A stretch of 64,000 nucleotides of DNA from Pseudoalteromonas spongiae UST010723-006 (GTDB taxonomy: Bacteria; Pseudomonadota; Gammaproteobacteria; Enterobacterales; Alteromonadaceae). The stretch spans positions 3,087,001 to 3,151,000 of the forward strand of contig NZ_CP011039.1 of NCBI RefSeq assembly GCF_000238255.3, written 5' to 3'. The notes beneath the pieces are model-generated. The model did no database searches. It had not been told where the DNA came from and was given only the letters and a program-made list of their open reading frames with translations. The translations under genes were made by a program, and so were the position numbers. Positions 45,602 to 56,813 of the stretch are shown piece by piece (the stretch's first letter is position 1; each line of letters begins with the position of its first letter).

Positions 45602-45645
45602 GACTTATCTCCGAATCAGTGGTGACCGAAGTCACCATTAATAAC

Positions 45646-47187
45646 TTACCAAGTTTGTGTAGATTTACACTTTTCTAAAAGCTCTTTAAGTTGAGCTTCG
45701 ATCTCGGCGTTGTAGTTACCCGTTTCGTTGATTTCAGTCATAAGCGCTGAATATTCACTGTTAGCGAAAGAGATTAACGCAGCTTCGAAATCAAGTACTT
45801 TGTTGATTTCGATGTCTTTTAGATAACCTTTTTCAGCAGCGAATAATGACAGAGACATTTCAGCAACAGACATTGGAGCGTACTGCTTTTGCTTCATTAG
45901 CTCAGTAACACGCTCACCATGCTCTAATTGAGCACGAGTTGCATCGTCAAGGTCTGACGCAAACTGTGAGAACGCTGCTAGTTCACGATACTGTGCTAGC
46001 GCTAGACGGATACCACCACCTAGTTTCTTAACGATCTTAGTTTGTGCTGCACCACCTACACGAGATACCGAGATACCAGCGTTAACCGCTGGACGGATAC
46101 CTGCGTTGAATAGGTCAGTTTCTAGGAAGATCTGACCATCCGTGATTGAGATAACGTTTGTAGGTACGAACGCAGATACGTCACCACCTTGAGTCTCAAT
46201 GATTGGAAGTGCAGTTAATGAACCTGTCTTACCTTTCACTTCACCGTTAGTGTACTTCTCAACATAATCAGCGTTTACACGTGATGCACGCTCTAGAAGA
46301 CGTGAGTGAAGGTAGAATACGTCACCAGGGTATGCTTCACGGCCTGGTGGACGCTTAAGTAGTAGTGAGATCTGACGGTAAGCAACAGCTTGCTTAGACA
46401 GGTCATCATATACGATTAATGCATCTTCACCGCGGTCGCGGAAGTATTCACCCATAGTACAACCAGCAAATGGCGCTAGGAATTGTAGCGCAGCTGATTC
46501 AGAAGCAGATGCAACAACAACGATAGTGTTTTCAAGTGCACCGTGCTCTTCTAACTTACGTACTACGTTAGCAATTGTAGATGCTTTTTGACCAACCGCT
46601 ACGTACACACACTTAACGCCTGTGTCTTTTTGGTTGATGATCGCATCGATTGCTAGTGCAGTTTTACCAGTCTGACGGTCACCGATTACTAGCTCACGCT
46701 GACCACGACCTACTGGAATCATCGCATCGATAGACTTATAACCAGTTTGTACTGGCTCGTCTACTGATTGACGCTCGATTACACCTGGTGCAATCTTTTC
46801 TACAGGTTCGAAACCTGCAGCTTCAACAGCGCCTTTACCATCAATTGGCTCACCTAGTGTGTTTACAACACGACCAAGTAGTTTAGGGCCAACTGGTACT
46901 TCAAGGATACGACCTGTTGCTTGTACTTTTACGCCTTCTTTAAGGTCTGCGTATGGACCCATTACTACTGCACCTACTGAGTCGCGCTCAAGGTTTAGTG
47001 CGATAGCATAACGGTTGCCTGGAAGCTCGATCATCTCACCTTGCATACAGTCAGCTAGACCGTGAATGCGGATGATACCGTCAGTAACAGATACAATCGT
47101 ACCTTCGTTACGTGCTTCACTTACAACTTCGAACTGCTCAATACGTTTTTTGATTAGTTCTGAAATTTCAGTGGAATTAAGTTGCAT
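45646..47187 (-). CDS. atpA: F1 ATP synthase alpha subunit
   Basis: The 513-residue non-catalytic nucleotide-binding subunit starts [19 protein letters not shown]. It has Walker [10 protein letters not shown] (about 169-177), and [17 protein letters not shown] in the signature region. Length equals E. coli AtpA (513). It lies 14 bp after atpH on the same strand. Confidence 0.97.
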   Translation of the reverse strand: MQLNSTEISELIKKRIEQFEVVSEARNEGTIVSVTDGIIRIHGLADCMQGEMIELPGNRYAIALNLERDSVGAVVMGPYADLKEGVKVQATGRILEVPVGPKLLGRVVNTLGEPIDGKGAVEAAGFEPVEKIAPGVIERQSVDEPVQTGYKSIDAMIPVGRGQRELVIGDRQTGKTALAIDAIINQKDTGVKCVYVAVGQKASTIANVVRKLEEHGALENTIVVVASASESAALQFLAPFAGCTMGEYFRDRGEDALIVYDDLSKQAVAYRQISLLLKRPPGREAYPGDVFYLHSRLLERASRVNADYVEKYTNGEVKGKTGSLTALPIIETQGGDVSAFVPTNVISITDGQIFLETDLFNAGIRPAVNAGISVSRVGGAAQTKIVKKLGGGIRLALAQYRELAAFSQFASDLDDATRAQLEHGERVTELMKQKQYAPMSVAEMSLSLFAAEKGYLKDIEINKVLDFEAALISFANSEYSALMTEINETGNYNAEIEAQLKELLEKCKSTQTW

Positions 47188-47201
47188 GCTCTTCTTCCCA
47201 A

Positions 47202-47735
47202 TTACGATTGTAGTGTTGTTGAAAGACGATTTAGCTTGCCGCGTACTGTTCCATCAATCACAGTATCGCCAGCTTTAATCACTAGACCGCCCATAGTGTT
47301 AGCATCAACACTACAATTCAGCTTAACTTTGCGTGCGAAGCGTTTTTCCAATGCTGCGCTAAGAGTAGCTTTCTGCTCTGCAGAAAGCTCAGTTGCAGAA
47401 ACCACATCAACGTCGATTTCTTTGTCATATTCTGATTTAAACTCAGCATATAACTTAGCAACAGCAGGAATAGCGGCTAAACGCTCATTTTCGGCCATTA
47501 GCTTGATAAGATTCTGACCCAGTTCGTTGATCTGCTCAGCACCAAGTTTGATGATTACATCAGCTTGCTCTTTTGCAGATGGGATGCTTGAAAGTAGGGC
47601 TTTAACCTGCTCATCGCTAGCTAATGCGCCAGCGAAGAACAACATTTCATTCCAACTTTCTACAGCACCTTTTTCAACCGCTAGGTCAAAAGCCGCTTTC
47701 GCGTATGGGCGAGCGATGGTAGTCAATTCAGACAT
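47202..47735 (-). CDS. atpH: F1 ATP synthase delta subunit
   Basis: The 177-residue stator subunit joins F1 to the b subunits. The N-terminal six-helix domain ([17 protein letters not shown]) and the C-terminal [20 protein letters not shown] motif are typical. I chose the ATG at 47735, because the GGAGGG upstream sits at good distance from it; the ATG two codons earlier is almost on top of that site. Confidence 0.96.
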   Translation of the reverse strand: MSELTTIARPYAKAAFDLAVEKGAVESWNEMLFFAGALASDEQVKALLSSIPSAKEQADVIIKLGAEQINELGQNLIKLMAENERLAAIPAVAKLYAEFKSEYDKEIDVDVVSATELSAEQKATLSAALEKRFARKVKLNCSVDANTMGGLVIKAGDTVIDGTVRGKLNRLSTTLQS

Positions 47736-47750
47736 GCTCATACCCTCCTA

Positions 47751-48221
47751 TTAAAGCTGCGCAACAAGTTTTTCAACGATGTCGCTATGTGCCGCTTCAT
47801 TGATCTCGCGCTCTAAAATTTTCTCTGCGCCAACAACTGCTAGAGTAGCAACTTGTTTACGTAGTTCTTCTTTAGCACGGTTACGCTCAGCTTCTACTTC
47901 TGAGTGACCTTGAGCAATGATAGCTTGACGCTCCTCTTGACCACGAGATGTCTCGTCATCAACGATTTGTGTCGCACGCTTTTTAGCTTGTTCAATAATG
48001 TCAGCTGCTTGCGCTTTCGCTTCTTTAAGCTGGTCAGCTGCTTTCTGCTGAGCAAGCTCTAAGTCTTTTTCAGCTCTGTCTGTAGCAGCTAAACCTTCTT
48101 CAATTTTTTTCTGGCGAGCTTCAATTGCGCCGTTTAGCGGTGGCCATACATATTTCATACAGAAAAGTACGAAAACCGTAAACGCAATTAATTCACCAAT
48201 TAGAGTGGCAGTTAAGTTCAC
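47751..48221 (-). CDS. atpF: Fo ATP synthase b subunit
   Basis: The 156-residue stator subunit has one N-terminal membrane helix (about 5-25, [20 protein letters not shown]) and a long charged alpha-helical arm (30-156) rich in Ala, Glu, Lys and Gln that dimerises and meets AtpH. Length equals E. coli AtpF (156). The gene is present once, as in the standard proteobacterial operon. Confidence 0.97.
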   Translation of the reverse strand: MNLTATLIGELIAFTVFVLFCMKYVWPPLNGAIEARQKKIEEGLAATDRAEKDLELAQQKAADQLKEAKAQAADIIEQAKKRATQIVDDETSRGQEERQAIIAQGHSEVEAERNRAKEELRKQVATLAVVGAEKILEREINEAAHSDIVEKLVAQL

Positions 48222-48265
48222 GACCGCTCCTCCTTAAATAGTTTGCTGTTCAACGATTAATAAAA

Positions 48266-48526
<261 letters not shown>

Positions 48527-48548
48527 TTAAATTAAAAAAGTGTATAAA

Positions 48549-49406
<858 letters not shown>

Positions 49407-49418
49407 TTATCCCAAAAG

Positions 49419-49796
49419 TTAATGAAAAAAAATCGGTGCAAACCAGCTCACAATCATCACCAACACATAAACCGAGAAAAATGGTAACAACACCACTGTT
49501 GACGACTTAAGTACCAATGCGAATAGCAAAATGGTTAATAAATACTTTAATCCAGCTCCTCGTTTAATCGAGGAATATACTTGTTGTACTTGTCTGGCCC
49601 CTGCAAAGCGAAACGCATAAAGGGTATATACAAAATTGGGAAGCAACGCGACAAATCCGCCAATTAACGCCGATTTACCCGCTAACACTCCCCAACCAAG
49701 CCAAACTACTAACGCACTCACAAGTGCTACTACGCCCTGCAAATAAATAAACTTCAGTGCTTTGGTTCGTAAAGGTTTTGCTAAAGAATTTGCCAC
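49419..49796 (-). CDS. atpI: ATP synthase assembly factor AtpI
   Basis: A small hydrophobic protein with four helices (begins VANSLAKPLRTKALKFIYLQ from a GTG at 49796, 125 residues), in the position of atpI ahead of atpB. AtpI helps c-ring assembly in some bacteria. A TTG at 49808 is an alternative start, but the AAGG there is directly next to it; the GTG is about 11 bp from it, so neither is ideal. Confidence 0.9.
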   Translation of the reverse strand: MANSLAKPLRTKALKFIYLQGVVALVSALVVWLGWGVLAGKSALIGGFVALLPNFVYTLYAFRFAGARQVQQVYSSIKRGAGLKYLLTILLFALVLKSSTVVLLPFFSVYVLVMIVSWFAPIFFH

Positions 49797-49843
49797 AAAA
49801 ATAATCAACCTTCACGATACACAATGAAACAGGGTACAAAAAA

Positions 49844-49879
49844 CTGGCAAAATTATACTTATTTTTGCCAGATTTGCAA
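49844..49879 (-). promoter_or_regulatory. Candidate atp operon promoter inside a hairpin that also ends parB transcription
   Basis: On the minus strand TTGCAA (49879-49874) and TATAAT (49857-49852) are 16 bp apart and would start transcription about 50 nt before atpI. The -10 lies in the loop of a 9-bp inverted repeat (CTGGCAAAA at 49844-49852 and its complement at 49863-49871), which is followed by T6 and lies 144 bp after parB. The hairpin looks like the parB terminator; transcripts from the promoter would begin past it. Confidence 0.6.
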
Positions 49880-50014
49880 CTTGAAAGCCGTTTATTTATA
49901 GGCTTTTGGAAGGTGCATAAACAGGCTTTAAACCGTGATTTTTATGCAAAATTTAAGGTATTTTTAGACTATTAGTTAATATTAATGAAATGTATATCGA
50001 AAATTAATATAACG

Positions 50015-50923
50015 TTAATTAATTTTCTCTAAAATACCGTCAAGTTCATCAAGAGAGGTATACGAAATAACCAGTTTACCTTTTCCTTTCTGATTGTAGT
50101 TAATTTCAACTTTAGCCCCTAAGTTTTGAGCAAGCTGCTGTTCTAACTGCAATACATCTGGATCTTTTTCTTTTGGTTGCGCTTCAGACTTTGGTTCAAG
50201 TACTGAACGCACTAGTTTTTCTGTTTCACGCACAGTAAGTGCTTTTGCGACTACGATACGCGCAGTGGCCGACTGGTCTTCACCGTCAAGTGCTAATAAA
50301 CAGCGGGCATGACCCATTTCAATGTCGCCGTGCTCGAGTAAACGTTTAACATCTTCATTGAGATTATTTAAACGCAGCAAATTAGTCACGGTTGTACGTG
50401 ATTTACCAACAGCATCAGCAACTTGTTGATGTGTCAGCTCAAATTCGTTCAATAAACGGTCAAGAGCAACCGCTTCTTCCATCGCATTTAAGTCTTCACG
50501 TTGAATATTTTCAATTAATGCAATGGCAACAGCCGCTTCGTCAGGCACTTCTTTGATTAAGCAAGGAACAACTTCCAATTTAGCAAGTTGTGCCGCACGC
50601 CAGCGACGTTCACCGGCGATAATTTCGTAGCTATTATGTGCAATTGGACGCACCACAATTGGTTGAATCACCCCTTGTGCGCGGATTGAAGAGGCCAGTT
50701 CTTCGAGCGCCTCTTCTGACATGTCTTTACGCGGTTGATATTTTCCTGGATGTAAGAATTCAATCGGGAGTTTTTGTAGCTCACTTGGCGGCGTCGCTTT
50801 CGCAGATTCATTTACACCGTCAGTTTGCACGACTGATTGACCTTGAACATCTTGCGCTTTTGGTTTTGCAGATGTTAACAGGGCATCCAAGCCGCGCCCT
50901 AAACCACGTTTTTTAGGAGACAT
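50015..50923 (-). CDS. parB: Chromosome-partitioning protein ParB
   Basis: The 302-residue centromere-binding CTPase has the N-terminal GLGRGLDALL (ParA-interacting) motif. Next come the ParB domain (PGKYQPRKDM; GERRWRAAQLA), a helix-turn-helix (LTHQQVADAVGKSRTTVTNLLRL) and a C-terminal dimerisation domain (LEQQLAQNLGAKVEI). It loads on parS sites near oriC and helps separate new origins. It lies 16 bp after parA. No full parS was found in this window. Confidence 0.96.
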   Translation of the reverse strand: MSPKKRGLGRGLDALLTSAKPKAQDVQGQSVVQTDGVNESAKATPPSELQKLPIEFLHPGKYQPRKDMSEEALEELASSIRAQGVIQPIVVRPIAHNSYEIIAGERRWRAAQLAKLEVVPCLIKEVPDEAAVAIALIENIQREDLNAMEEAVALDRLLNEFELTHQQVADAVGKSRTTVTNLLRLNNLNEDVKRLLEHGDIEMGHARCLLALDGEDQSATARIVVAKALTVRETEKLVRSVLEPKSEAQPKEKDPDVLQLEQQLAQNLGAKVEINYNQKGKGKLVISYTSLDELDGILEKIN

Positions 50924-50939
50924 TCATATTCCTCAGAAA

Positions 50940-51725
50940 TTAAGCAACGGCCTGACTTTTTTTCTCTTTACGACGCAGCATTTCTCCGGCTAATGCAAGA
51001 TATGCTTTAGCACCACTTGATGCGCGATCGTAGTACATTGCCGGTGCACCAAAACTTGGCGCTTCAGCTAAGCGTACATTACGAGGGATTACCGTGCGGT
51101 ATACTTTTTCACCAAAATGTTGTTTTAATTGGTCAGACACGTCATTTGCTAGACGATTACGCGGATCGTACATGGTTCGCAAGATGCCTTCAATTTCTAA
51201 TTTTGGATTTACTAGTTTAGCAAGCTGCGTAATGGTATCCATCAGCGCAGTTAAACCTTCTAATGCAAAATACTCGCATTGCATCGGCACAAGTACCGAG
51301 TCTGCTGCGGCCATTGCATTTACCGTTAACATGTTTAGCGAAGGAGGGCAGTCAATAAAGATAAACTCGTACTGGTCGGCTATTTTTTCAAGCGCGTTGC
51401 GCAAGCGAATTTCTCGCGCATACATCTCCATTAGCTTCACTTCAGCAGCAGTTACGTCGCCGTTTGCTGCGATTAAGTGATATTCGCCAGAGGTTTCTTT
51501 AATAACAACTTCATCGAAAGGCTTTTCTTCAACAAGCAGATCGTAAGTAGTGGCAATTTCATCGTATTTGTCGACGCCGCTACCCATAGTCGCATTACCT
51601 TGTGGATCGAGGTCGATTAACAGCACTTTACGCTTAGTAGCAGCCATTGACGCTGCTAAATTTACCGCAGTGGTGGTTTTGCCAACCCCACCTTTTTGGT
51701 TTGCAATTGCAATGATTCTAGCCAC
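50940..51725 (-). CDS. parA: Chromosome-partitioning ATPase ParA
   Basis: The 261-residue Walker-type ATPase has the deviant P-loop KGGVGKTTTAVNLAA near residue 10, a LIDLDPQGN box and FIDCPPSL. It drives ParB-bound origins apart. I chose a GTG start at 51725, preceded by AGGGGA, over an upstream TTG five codons earlier. It lies between rsmG and parB in the conserved origin operon. Confidence 0.95.
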   Translation of the reverse strand: MARIIAIANQKGGVGKTTTAVNLAASMAATKRKVLLIDLDPQGNATMGSGVDKYDEIATTYDLLVEEKPFDEVVIKETSGEYHLIAANGDVTAAEVKLMEMYAREIRLRNALEKIADQYEFIFIDCPPSLNMLTVNAMAAADSVLVPMQCEYFALEGLTALMDTITQLAKLVNPKLEIEGILRTMYDPRNRLANDVSDQLKQHFGEKVYRTVIPRNVRLAEAPSFGAPAMYYDRASSGAKAYLALAGEMLRRKEKKSQAVA

Positions 51726-51741
51726 GGTGTCCCCTAACAAA

Positions 51742-52362
51742 TTAGTTCTTTTTTAGAATTATTAAATGCCTTTCGGCATCCAGCTCAGGCACTGTTAATA
51801 CTACTTTATCTTGGTATTCAATCGAGGCCGGTAATTGGTCAATTTCTTGTTCAGGAAATTGCCCTTTTAGCGCAATAAAACGACCAGAGTGATCCACTAA
51901 GTGCTGACACCAGTCTACCATATCTTGCAAAGATGCAAAGGCACGACTTAAAACGCCATCAAATGGTTGTTCTGGTTGATATTCTTCAACGCGAGATTGC
52001 ACCGGAGTGATATTTTTAAGCTTTAAATTTAGCTTAACTTGATTTAAAAAACGAATGCGTTTGCCAAGGCTATCTAATAACACAAATTGTTTATCAGGAT
52101 GAGCAATTGCTAATACCACACCCGGTAAGCCAGGGCCCGTACCAACATCAATATAGTGATTGCCGTCTAAATGCGGTGCCACAACCAGTGAATCAAGAAT
52201 GTGTTTAACCACCATTTCTTGTGGATCACGAACAGAAGTTAAGTTGTAAGCTTTATTCCACTTATCAAGCATCTCAACATAACTAACCAATTGCTGTTTT
52301 TGCGTTTCAGATAATGAAATGGATGTTTTTGCCAATAAGGCATCTAATTTATTGCGAATCAC
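51742..52362 (-). CDS. rsmG: 16S rRNA m7G527 methyltransferase
   Basis: The 206-residue enzyme methylates G527 of 16S rRNA. The SAM site [18 protein letters not shown] and the [19 protein letters not shown] segment are typical. The gene lies 30 bp after mnmG. The length equals that of E. coli RsmG (207). Confidence 0.96.
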   Translation of the reverse strand: MIRNKLDALLAKTSISLSETQKQQLVSYVEMLDKWNKAYNLTSVRDPQEMVVKHILDSLVVAPHLDGNHYIDVGTGPGLPGVVLAIAHPDKQFVLLDSLGKRIRFLNQVKLNLKLKNITPVQSRVEEYQPEQPFDGVLSRAFASLQDMVDWCQHLVDHSGRFIALKGQFPEQEIDQLPASIEYQDKVVLTVPELDAERHLIILKKN

Positions 52363-52392
52363 GTAATGAACCCAGAAAGCAGCAAATCAGCA

Positions 52393-54282
52393 CTAAGCTG
52401 ATTTGCGTAATAAACCTTGTTTTTTTAAGTACACTAATAATAGCGAAATTGCCGCAGGTGTTATACCTGAAATTCGCGATGCTTGGCCGATAGTGGTTGG
52501 TCGTACATCAGTTAACTTGGCAACAACCTCATTTGATAAACCCGATACCTTGCTGTAATCAAAATCAGCTGGCAATAAGGTATTCTCATGGCGCAATTGC
52601 TTATCAATTTCGTCTTGCTGACGTGCAATATAACCTGCGTACTTAATTTGAATCTCAACTTGTTCGTGAGCTTGTGCATTATTCGTTTCAGGTGCTAAGC
52701 CATCAATCGCAACCAGATCGTTGTAATTTACTTCAGGGCGCTTAACCAGATCAGCAAGACTTGCTTCACGCGTTAATGGCATTTTTAGTAAGGCATTAAC
52801 ATTTTCAAGTGCTGGGTGATCTTTATGGATCCACGTATCTTTTAAGCGTTGAGACTCAAGCTCCATCACTTCGATCTTTTCGTTGAATGCCTGCCAACGA
52901 GCATCGTCAACTAAGCCAAGTTCACGGCCTTTCGCTGTTAAACGTAGATCGGCATTATCTTCACGTAATAATAAACGGTATTCAGCACGGCTTGTGAACA
53001 TGCGGTACGGTTCTTTTGTACCAAGCGTTGCTAAGTCATCAATCAGTACACCTGTGTATGCTTCGTCACGGCGTGGTGTCCAAGCATCTTTGCCTTGTAC
53101 TTGTAACGCAGCATTCATACCTGCAATTAAGCCCTGAGCACCAGCTTCTTCATAACCAGTAGTACCGTTAATTTGGCCAGCAAAGAATAAGCCGTTGATA
53201 AACTTAGTTTCTAAAGACTGCTTTAAATCACGTGGATCGAAGAAATCATATTCAATTGCATAACCTGGGCGGCAAATATGGGCATTTTCAAAGCCTTTAA
53301 TCGATCTTACGATCTGCATTTGCACATCAAACGGTAAACTTGTCGAAATACCATTTGGATATAATTCGTGTGTAGTAAGGCCTTCAGGCTCAACAAAGAT
53401 CTGGTGCTTGTCTTTGTCTGCAAAACGCATGATCTTATCTTCAATCGATGGGCAATAACGTGGGCCGATGCCTTCAATTACACCAGCATACATTGGTGAA
53501 CGATCAAGGTTATTGCGAATAACGTCATGCGTTTTTTCATTAGTGTAAGTGATATAGCACGGGATCTGCGTTGGGTGATCCGATTGTTTACCCATAAATG
53601 AGAATACAGGTGTTGGCGTATCACCAGGTTGAGGCTGCATTACCGAAAAATCAACAGTACGTGCATCAATACGTGGCGGCGTACCTGTTTTTAAACGATC
53701 AACACGGAATGGCAATTCACGTAAGCGTTTAGCAAGGGCAATAGAAGGTGGATCACCAGCACGACCACCGCTAAAGTTTTCCATACCAATGTGAATTGTA
53801 CCACCTAAGAAAGTGCCAACAGTTAAAACCACGCTTGGCGCTTCAAATTTAAGCCCCATTTGTGTCACAACACCTTTTACGGTATCGCCATCAACGATGA
53901 GATCATCACACGATTGTTGGAAAATGGTGAGGTTTTCTTGGTTTTGCAAGGTTTGCTGAATCGCTTCTTTGTAAAGCTTTCTATCAGCTTGTGCTCGTGT
54001 AGCACGTACCGCTGGGCCTTTAGAAGAATTAAGCGTTCTAAATTGAATGCCACCTTTATCGATCGCTTGTGCCATAGCGCCACCAAGTGCATCGATTTCT
54101 TTAACCAAATGGCCTTTACCGATCCCACCGATCGCAGGATTACATGACATTTGACCTAAAGTATCAATATTATGAGTCAACAGTAATGTTTTCATTCCCA
54201 TGCGTGAAGAAGCAAGTGCTGCTTCTGTACCAGCATGTCCACCACCAACAACAATAACGTCAAATTGTTCATGAAATAGCAT
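52393..54282 (-). CDS. mnmG: tRNA 5-carboxymethylaminomethyluridine synthesis enzyme MnmG
   Basis: The 629-residue FAD enzyme acts with MnmE to modify wobble uridine 34 in tRNAs. It has the FAD-binding [19 protein letters not shown] at the start, [24 protein letters not shown] (in parts), and [11 protein letters not shown] in the middle. Length equals E. coli MnmG (629). It flanks oriC, and its partner mnmE lies beyond the iron operon at the other side. Confidence 0.97.
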   Translation of the reverse strand: MLFHEQFDVIVVGGGHAGTEAALASSRMGMKTLLLTHNIDTLGQMSCNPAIGGIGKGHLVKEIDALGGAMAQAIDKGGIQFRTLNSSKGPAVRATRAQADRKLYKEAIQQTLQNQENLTIFQQSCDDLIVDGDTVKGVVTQMGLKFEAPSVVLTVGTFLGGTIHIGMENFSGGRAGDPPSIALAKRLRELPFRVDRLKTGTPPRIDARTVDFSVMQPQPGDTPTPVFSFMGKQSDHPTQIPCYITYTNEKTHDVIRNNLDRSPMYAGVIEGIGPRYCPSIEDKIMRFADKDKHQIFVEPEGLTTHELYPNGISTSLPFDVQMQIVRSIKGFENAHICRPGYAIEYDFFDPRDLKQSLETKFINGLFFAGQINGTTGYEEAGAQGLIAGMNAALQVQGKDAWTPRRDEAYTGVLIDDLATLGTKEPYRMFTSRAEYRLLLREDNADLRLTAKGRELGLVDDARWQAFNEKIEVMELESQRLKDTWIHKDHPALENVNALLKMPLTREASLADLVKRPEVNYNDLVAIDGLAPETNNAQAHEQVEIQIKYAGYIARQQDEIDKQLRHENTLLPADFDYSKVSGLSNEVVAKLTDVRPTTIGQASRISGITPAAISLLLVYLKKQGLLRKSA

Positions 54283-54710
54283 GTAAAGGATCCTGCGTAA
54301 TATCCGAGTTAGATTTTGAAAGGATGCGTATTCTACCTAGAAATTCTAAGAAGTGAAACGATTAAATAATGAACACGATCTAAAGAACTGATCTAATATA
54401 AAATAAATGATCTTTAGAAAGATCTTGTTATTTCTATTATATAGTAGCCCTGTTTCTGTTGATAACTCTAACTAAAACTTTACTTTCAGTAAGTTAAGTT
54501 AGATCAATTGGTGTTGATATGATCGGATCAAGTACTTTAAAAGCGCTGATCAACTTACCTAGTTATCAACATCTCGATTAAGTGAAAATTCTATCCAATG
54601 CATAATCATCTATAAATACAAGGTTAGATCAAGGGTTATCCACATTTCGATCTAAATATATTAAAAATTGTGAATAACCTTTTTATATGATCAATAGTCT
54701 AGTGCAGTGA
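54283..54710. other. oriC: Chromosomal replication origin oriC
   Basis: The 428-bp gap between mnmG and mioC holds 12 GATC sites (about 1.7 expected by chance), and DnaA boxes. Perfect ones are TTATCCACA at 54636-54644 and TGTGAATAA at 54669-54677; one-mismatch ones are TGTTGATAA at 54457-54465 and TTATCAACA at 54563-54571. A GGATCCTG near the mnmG start and four GATCT-led AT-rich repeats (54378-54430) resemble the 13-mer unwinding region of E. coli. Gene order on both sides matches the E. coli origin locus. Confidence 0.93.
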
Positions 54711-55145
54711 TTATAACTTGGCTAACAACTGCGGAAGCCAAGCCAGTGCAATATCTTCAGGCAATTCTTCCGATTGGGCGTCAACTTCTAAGCGATCAAC
54801 AAGCTTCACAGCGCCTTTACTAGCAAGGTGTTGATCTAGGTCTTTTGCTGCCTGATTAAACTGATCATAGCTAGAATCGCCTAAACCTATCACCGCATAT
54901 GTTAGATGTGTAAGTTGTTCTACTTCAGCTAAATCAGACGCAAAGCTTTGAATGTTATCTGGTAACTCACCTGCACCATGAGTTGAAGTGCATATTAACC
55001 AAGCATTATCTTTGACCTCTGAAAGCACAGGATGCTCGTGCACAGTGGCATGAATGTCATGTTCTACTAACGCCTCTTGGATCTGTTCAGCGACATATTC
55101 CGCTGAACCCATTTGGCTACCAACAATAATGCTTAGATTTTTCAT
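54711..55145 (-). CDS. mioC: MioC flavodoxin
   Basis: The 144-residue flavodoxin begins MKNLSIIVGSQMGSAEYVAEQIQ, which carries the FMN phosphate loop, and has CTSTHGAGELPDNI and VIGLGDSSYDQFNQAAKDL for the isoalloxazine site. MioC supports biotin synthase in vitro. As in E. coli, it lies next to oriC and is transcribed toward it. Confidence 0.93.
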   Translation of the reverse strand: MKNLSIIVGSQMGSAEYVAEQIQEALVEHDIHATVHEHPVLSEVKDNAWLICTSTHGAGELPDNIQSFASDLAEVEQLTHLTYAVIGLGDSSYDQFNQAAKDLDQHLASKGAVKLVDRLEVDAQSEELPEDIALAWLPQLLAKL

Positions 55146-55594
55146 GATGAGTTGATCAGGTATTTTTCTCGATCTTAAGGTATAAATAGCTTAGTTAAAA
55201 GATCTTATTCACAGTGGATATAAATAGTTTGTTTGTTTAATCAGCGTATTTTATTTAGGTTGTTGTTATTTAATGTTTTTTATTATTTAGAATGTTTTGA
55301 TAAATTTGCGATCAATCTGTGTAAAACTCGTTGTTAACCTCTTTATTACTCCTTAGCAAAGGCTATATAAATTCATTTAGCATTGATTAAAACATCAAGT
55401 TTAATCACGTTGTGGATAGATCTATTCAATGCGGCGCGAGATCGGCTTTTTTATTAGATCTAACTAATTGGTTTTAAGATCCAAATATTCTAAAAAATGT
55501 CGGTCTTTTAGCATGGCAAAACGGAGTTTGATCTGTTTTTTCGATCGCTTTGTGACAAAATGGCAATATGTAATATCTATATTGGTGATATGTA
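55146..55594. promoter_or_regulatory. GATC-rich mioC upstream region with a perfect DnaA box
   Basis: A 449-bp gap between divergent mioC and the 85-residue gene. It holds 10 GATC sites, a perfect DnaA box TTATTCACA (55205-55213), and a one-mismatch box TGTGGATAG (55411-55419). In E. coli the mioC promoter also has a DnaA box. It may be an accessory part of the origin as well as a promoter region for mioC and the rightward genes. No small gene or RNA is seen. Confidence 0.6.
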
Positions 55595-55852
55595 GTGATT
55601 GATTTTTATCGGATCAAAGAAGGTGAGTTTGTTCGTTTGGTTGAAACTGGCTCTATGACAGATTTTATAGCGCAAGAATCAAACCTAGAGGCGAATAAGT
55701 ATCACTTATTTGCGATTAATACGCAAACAGGAAAGGGCTATACCATTCGTCAAGCGAGGGTAGATGAGCTCAGATCATGGCGTTTAGATCGCCTTGCATT
55801 ATTATTAAAAAAGCTAGGTCAAAGTAATTTTCAAGTACGGAATAATAAGTAA
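55595..55852 (+). CDS. Small hypothetical protein upstream of an AraC gene
   Basis: An 85-residue basic, soluble protein from a GTG start (begins VIDFYRIKEGEFVRLVETG). It has no recognised domain; the C-terminal half looks helical and Arg/Leu-rich (DELRSWRLDRLALLLKKLG). It ends 3 bp before the AraC gene, so translation may be coupled. No signal peptide or membrane helix. The ribosome-binding site is weak, and the frame could be fortuitous. Confidence 0.5.
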   Translation: MIDFYRIKEGEFVRLVETGSMTDFIAQESNLEANKYHLFAINTQTGKGYTIRQARVDELRSWRLDRLALLLKKLGQSNFQVRNNK

Positions 55853-55855
55853 AGT

Positions 55856-56746
55856 ATGGGTCATTTTAAATCCAGCGCAGCAAAGCCATTGGTTATGAGG
55901 CCTTATGAAAACTATAACTTACGGCCTGGTTTAAGTTTTCATTTTGGTGCACAACATGAGCAACATGATTGCACCTGGTTTGCATCACTTGATGCTGGAT
56001 TGCGATTGTTTATTGTATTAGAAGGGCGTTTGTCGCTACATTTTGGTTCTCATCATCTAGAACTTGATAATCGAGATAACGCTAAAGTGTGTGCTGCGGC
56101 TGTTTATCTAAATCAAGCAGATCAATTTACACGGAATTCTCATTTAAACTGTTACACCAAGCGTATAACTATTGGTTTTAGTGCCGCATGGCTTGATCAT
56201 TCAGGGTTGGCATTAAACGACTATTTACCGCATTTAGCTCATTGTCATTGGCCGTTATCCGATCATGCTATTGCCATAGTGAATCAAATGATCGACCCAC
56301 CAGCGATTAGCGCGGATCTAACGGGGCTTTATTTAGAAAGTCGCGCTATTGAGCTGCTATTAGAAGGCTTATCTTACTTGAAGCGTAATAATCATAATGA
56401 AGCGATGCATCGTACTCTTTCAAGTGATAGCTACCTTAAAATGCAACAAGTAAAGCGCTGGGTATTTGAAAACTTAGCAACACCACTTACTAACGATCTT
56501 ATCGCAGCGCAATTTCATTTATCTAAAACAACCTTGCAAAGACATTTTAAGTTAGCCTTTGGCGTTACAATTTCAGACTTTGTTGTGCAGGCTAAACTCG
56601 AAATGGCCTATGAAATGCTTAAAAATGGGCAAGGAAATGTGAGTAAAGCCTCAGAAGTTGCGGGTTATTCAACACCTAATAGCTTTTCAACAGCGTTTAA
56701 ACGTTATTTTGGTGTTTCACCTAAATCGGTTAAAAAGAAAGTATAA
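55856..56746 (+). CDS. AraC-family regulator of the siderophore operon
   Basis: The 296-residue regulator has an N-terminal sensing part (about 1-185; LRLFIVLEGRLSLHFGSHHLEL) and a C-terminal AraC domain (about 200-294; IAAQFHLSKTTLQRHFKLAFG and ASEVAGYSTPNSFSTAFKRYFGVSPK). It resembles the PchR/YbtA type that activates siderophore genes. It lies just before a FepBDGC-like operon, and a 21-bp-spaced repeat with a Fur box lies between them. A similar layout exists at 23584-24697. The ligand is presumably the ferric siderophore. Confidence 0.9.
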   Translation: MGHFKSSAAKPLVMRPYENYNLRPGLSFHFGAQHEQHDCTWFASLDAGLRLFIVLEGRLSLHFGSHHLELDNRDNAKVCAAAVYLNQADQFTRNSHLNCYTKRITIGFSAAWLDHSGLALNDYLPHLAHCHWPLSDHAIAIVNQMIDPPAISADLTGLYLESRAIELLLEGLSYLKRNNHNEAMHRTLSSDSYLKMQQVKRWVFENLATPLTNDLIAAQFHLSKTTLQRHFKLAFGVTISDFVVQAKLEMAYEMLKNGQGNVSKASEVAGYSTPNSFSTAFKRYFGVSPKSVKKKV

Positions 56747-56760
56747 GTTGGCACACTTAC

Positions 56761-56788
56761 GAATGTTTTTGCCATTTAAAAGAATGTT
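56761..56788 (+). promoter_or_regulatory. Candidate AraC operator: two GAATGTT direct repeats 21 bp apart
   Basis: GAATGTT occurs at 56761-56767 and 56782-56788, with exactly the same 21-bp period as the GACTCCCTG pair at 24591/24612, and also on the promoter side of a Fur box. It lies between the AraC gene and the fepB-like gene. Confidence 0.5.
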
Positions 56789-56813
56789 GTAAGCAGAATT
56801 ATTTGTAAAAATA

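Noticed and set aside
50227..50242. A parS-like sequence in parB (TGTTTCACG...)
   Set aside because: Only one half matches the TGTTTCACGTGAAACA consensus, so it is not a convincing centromere site. No full parS was seen in the window.
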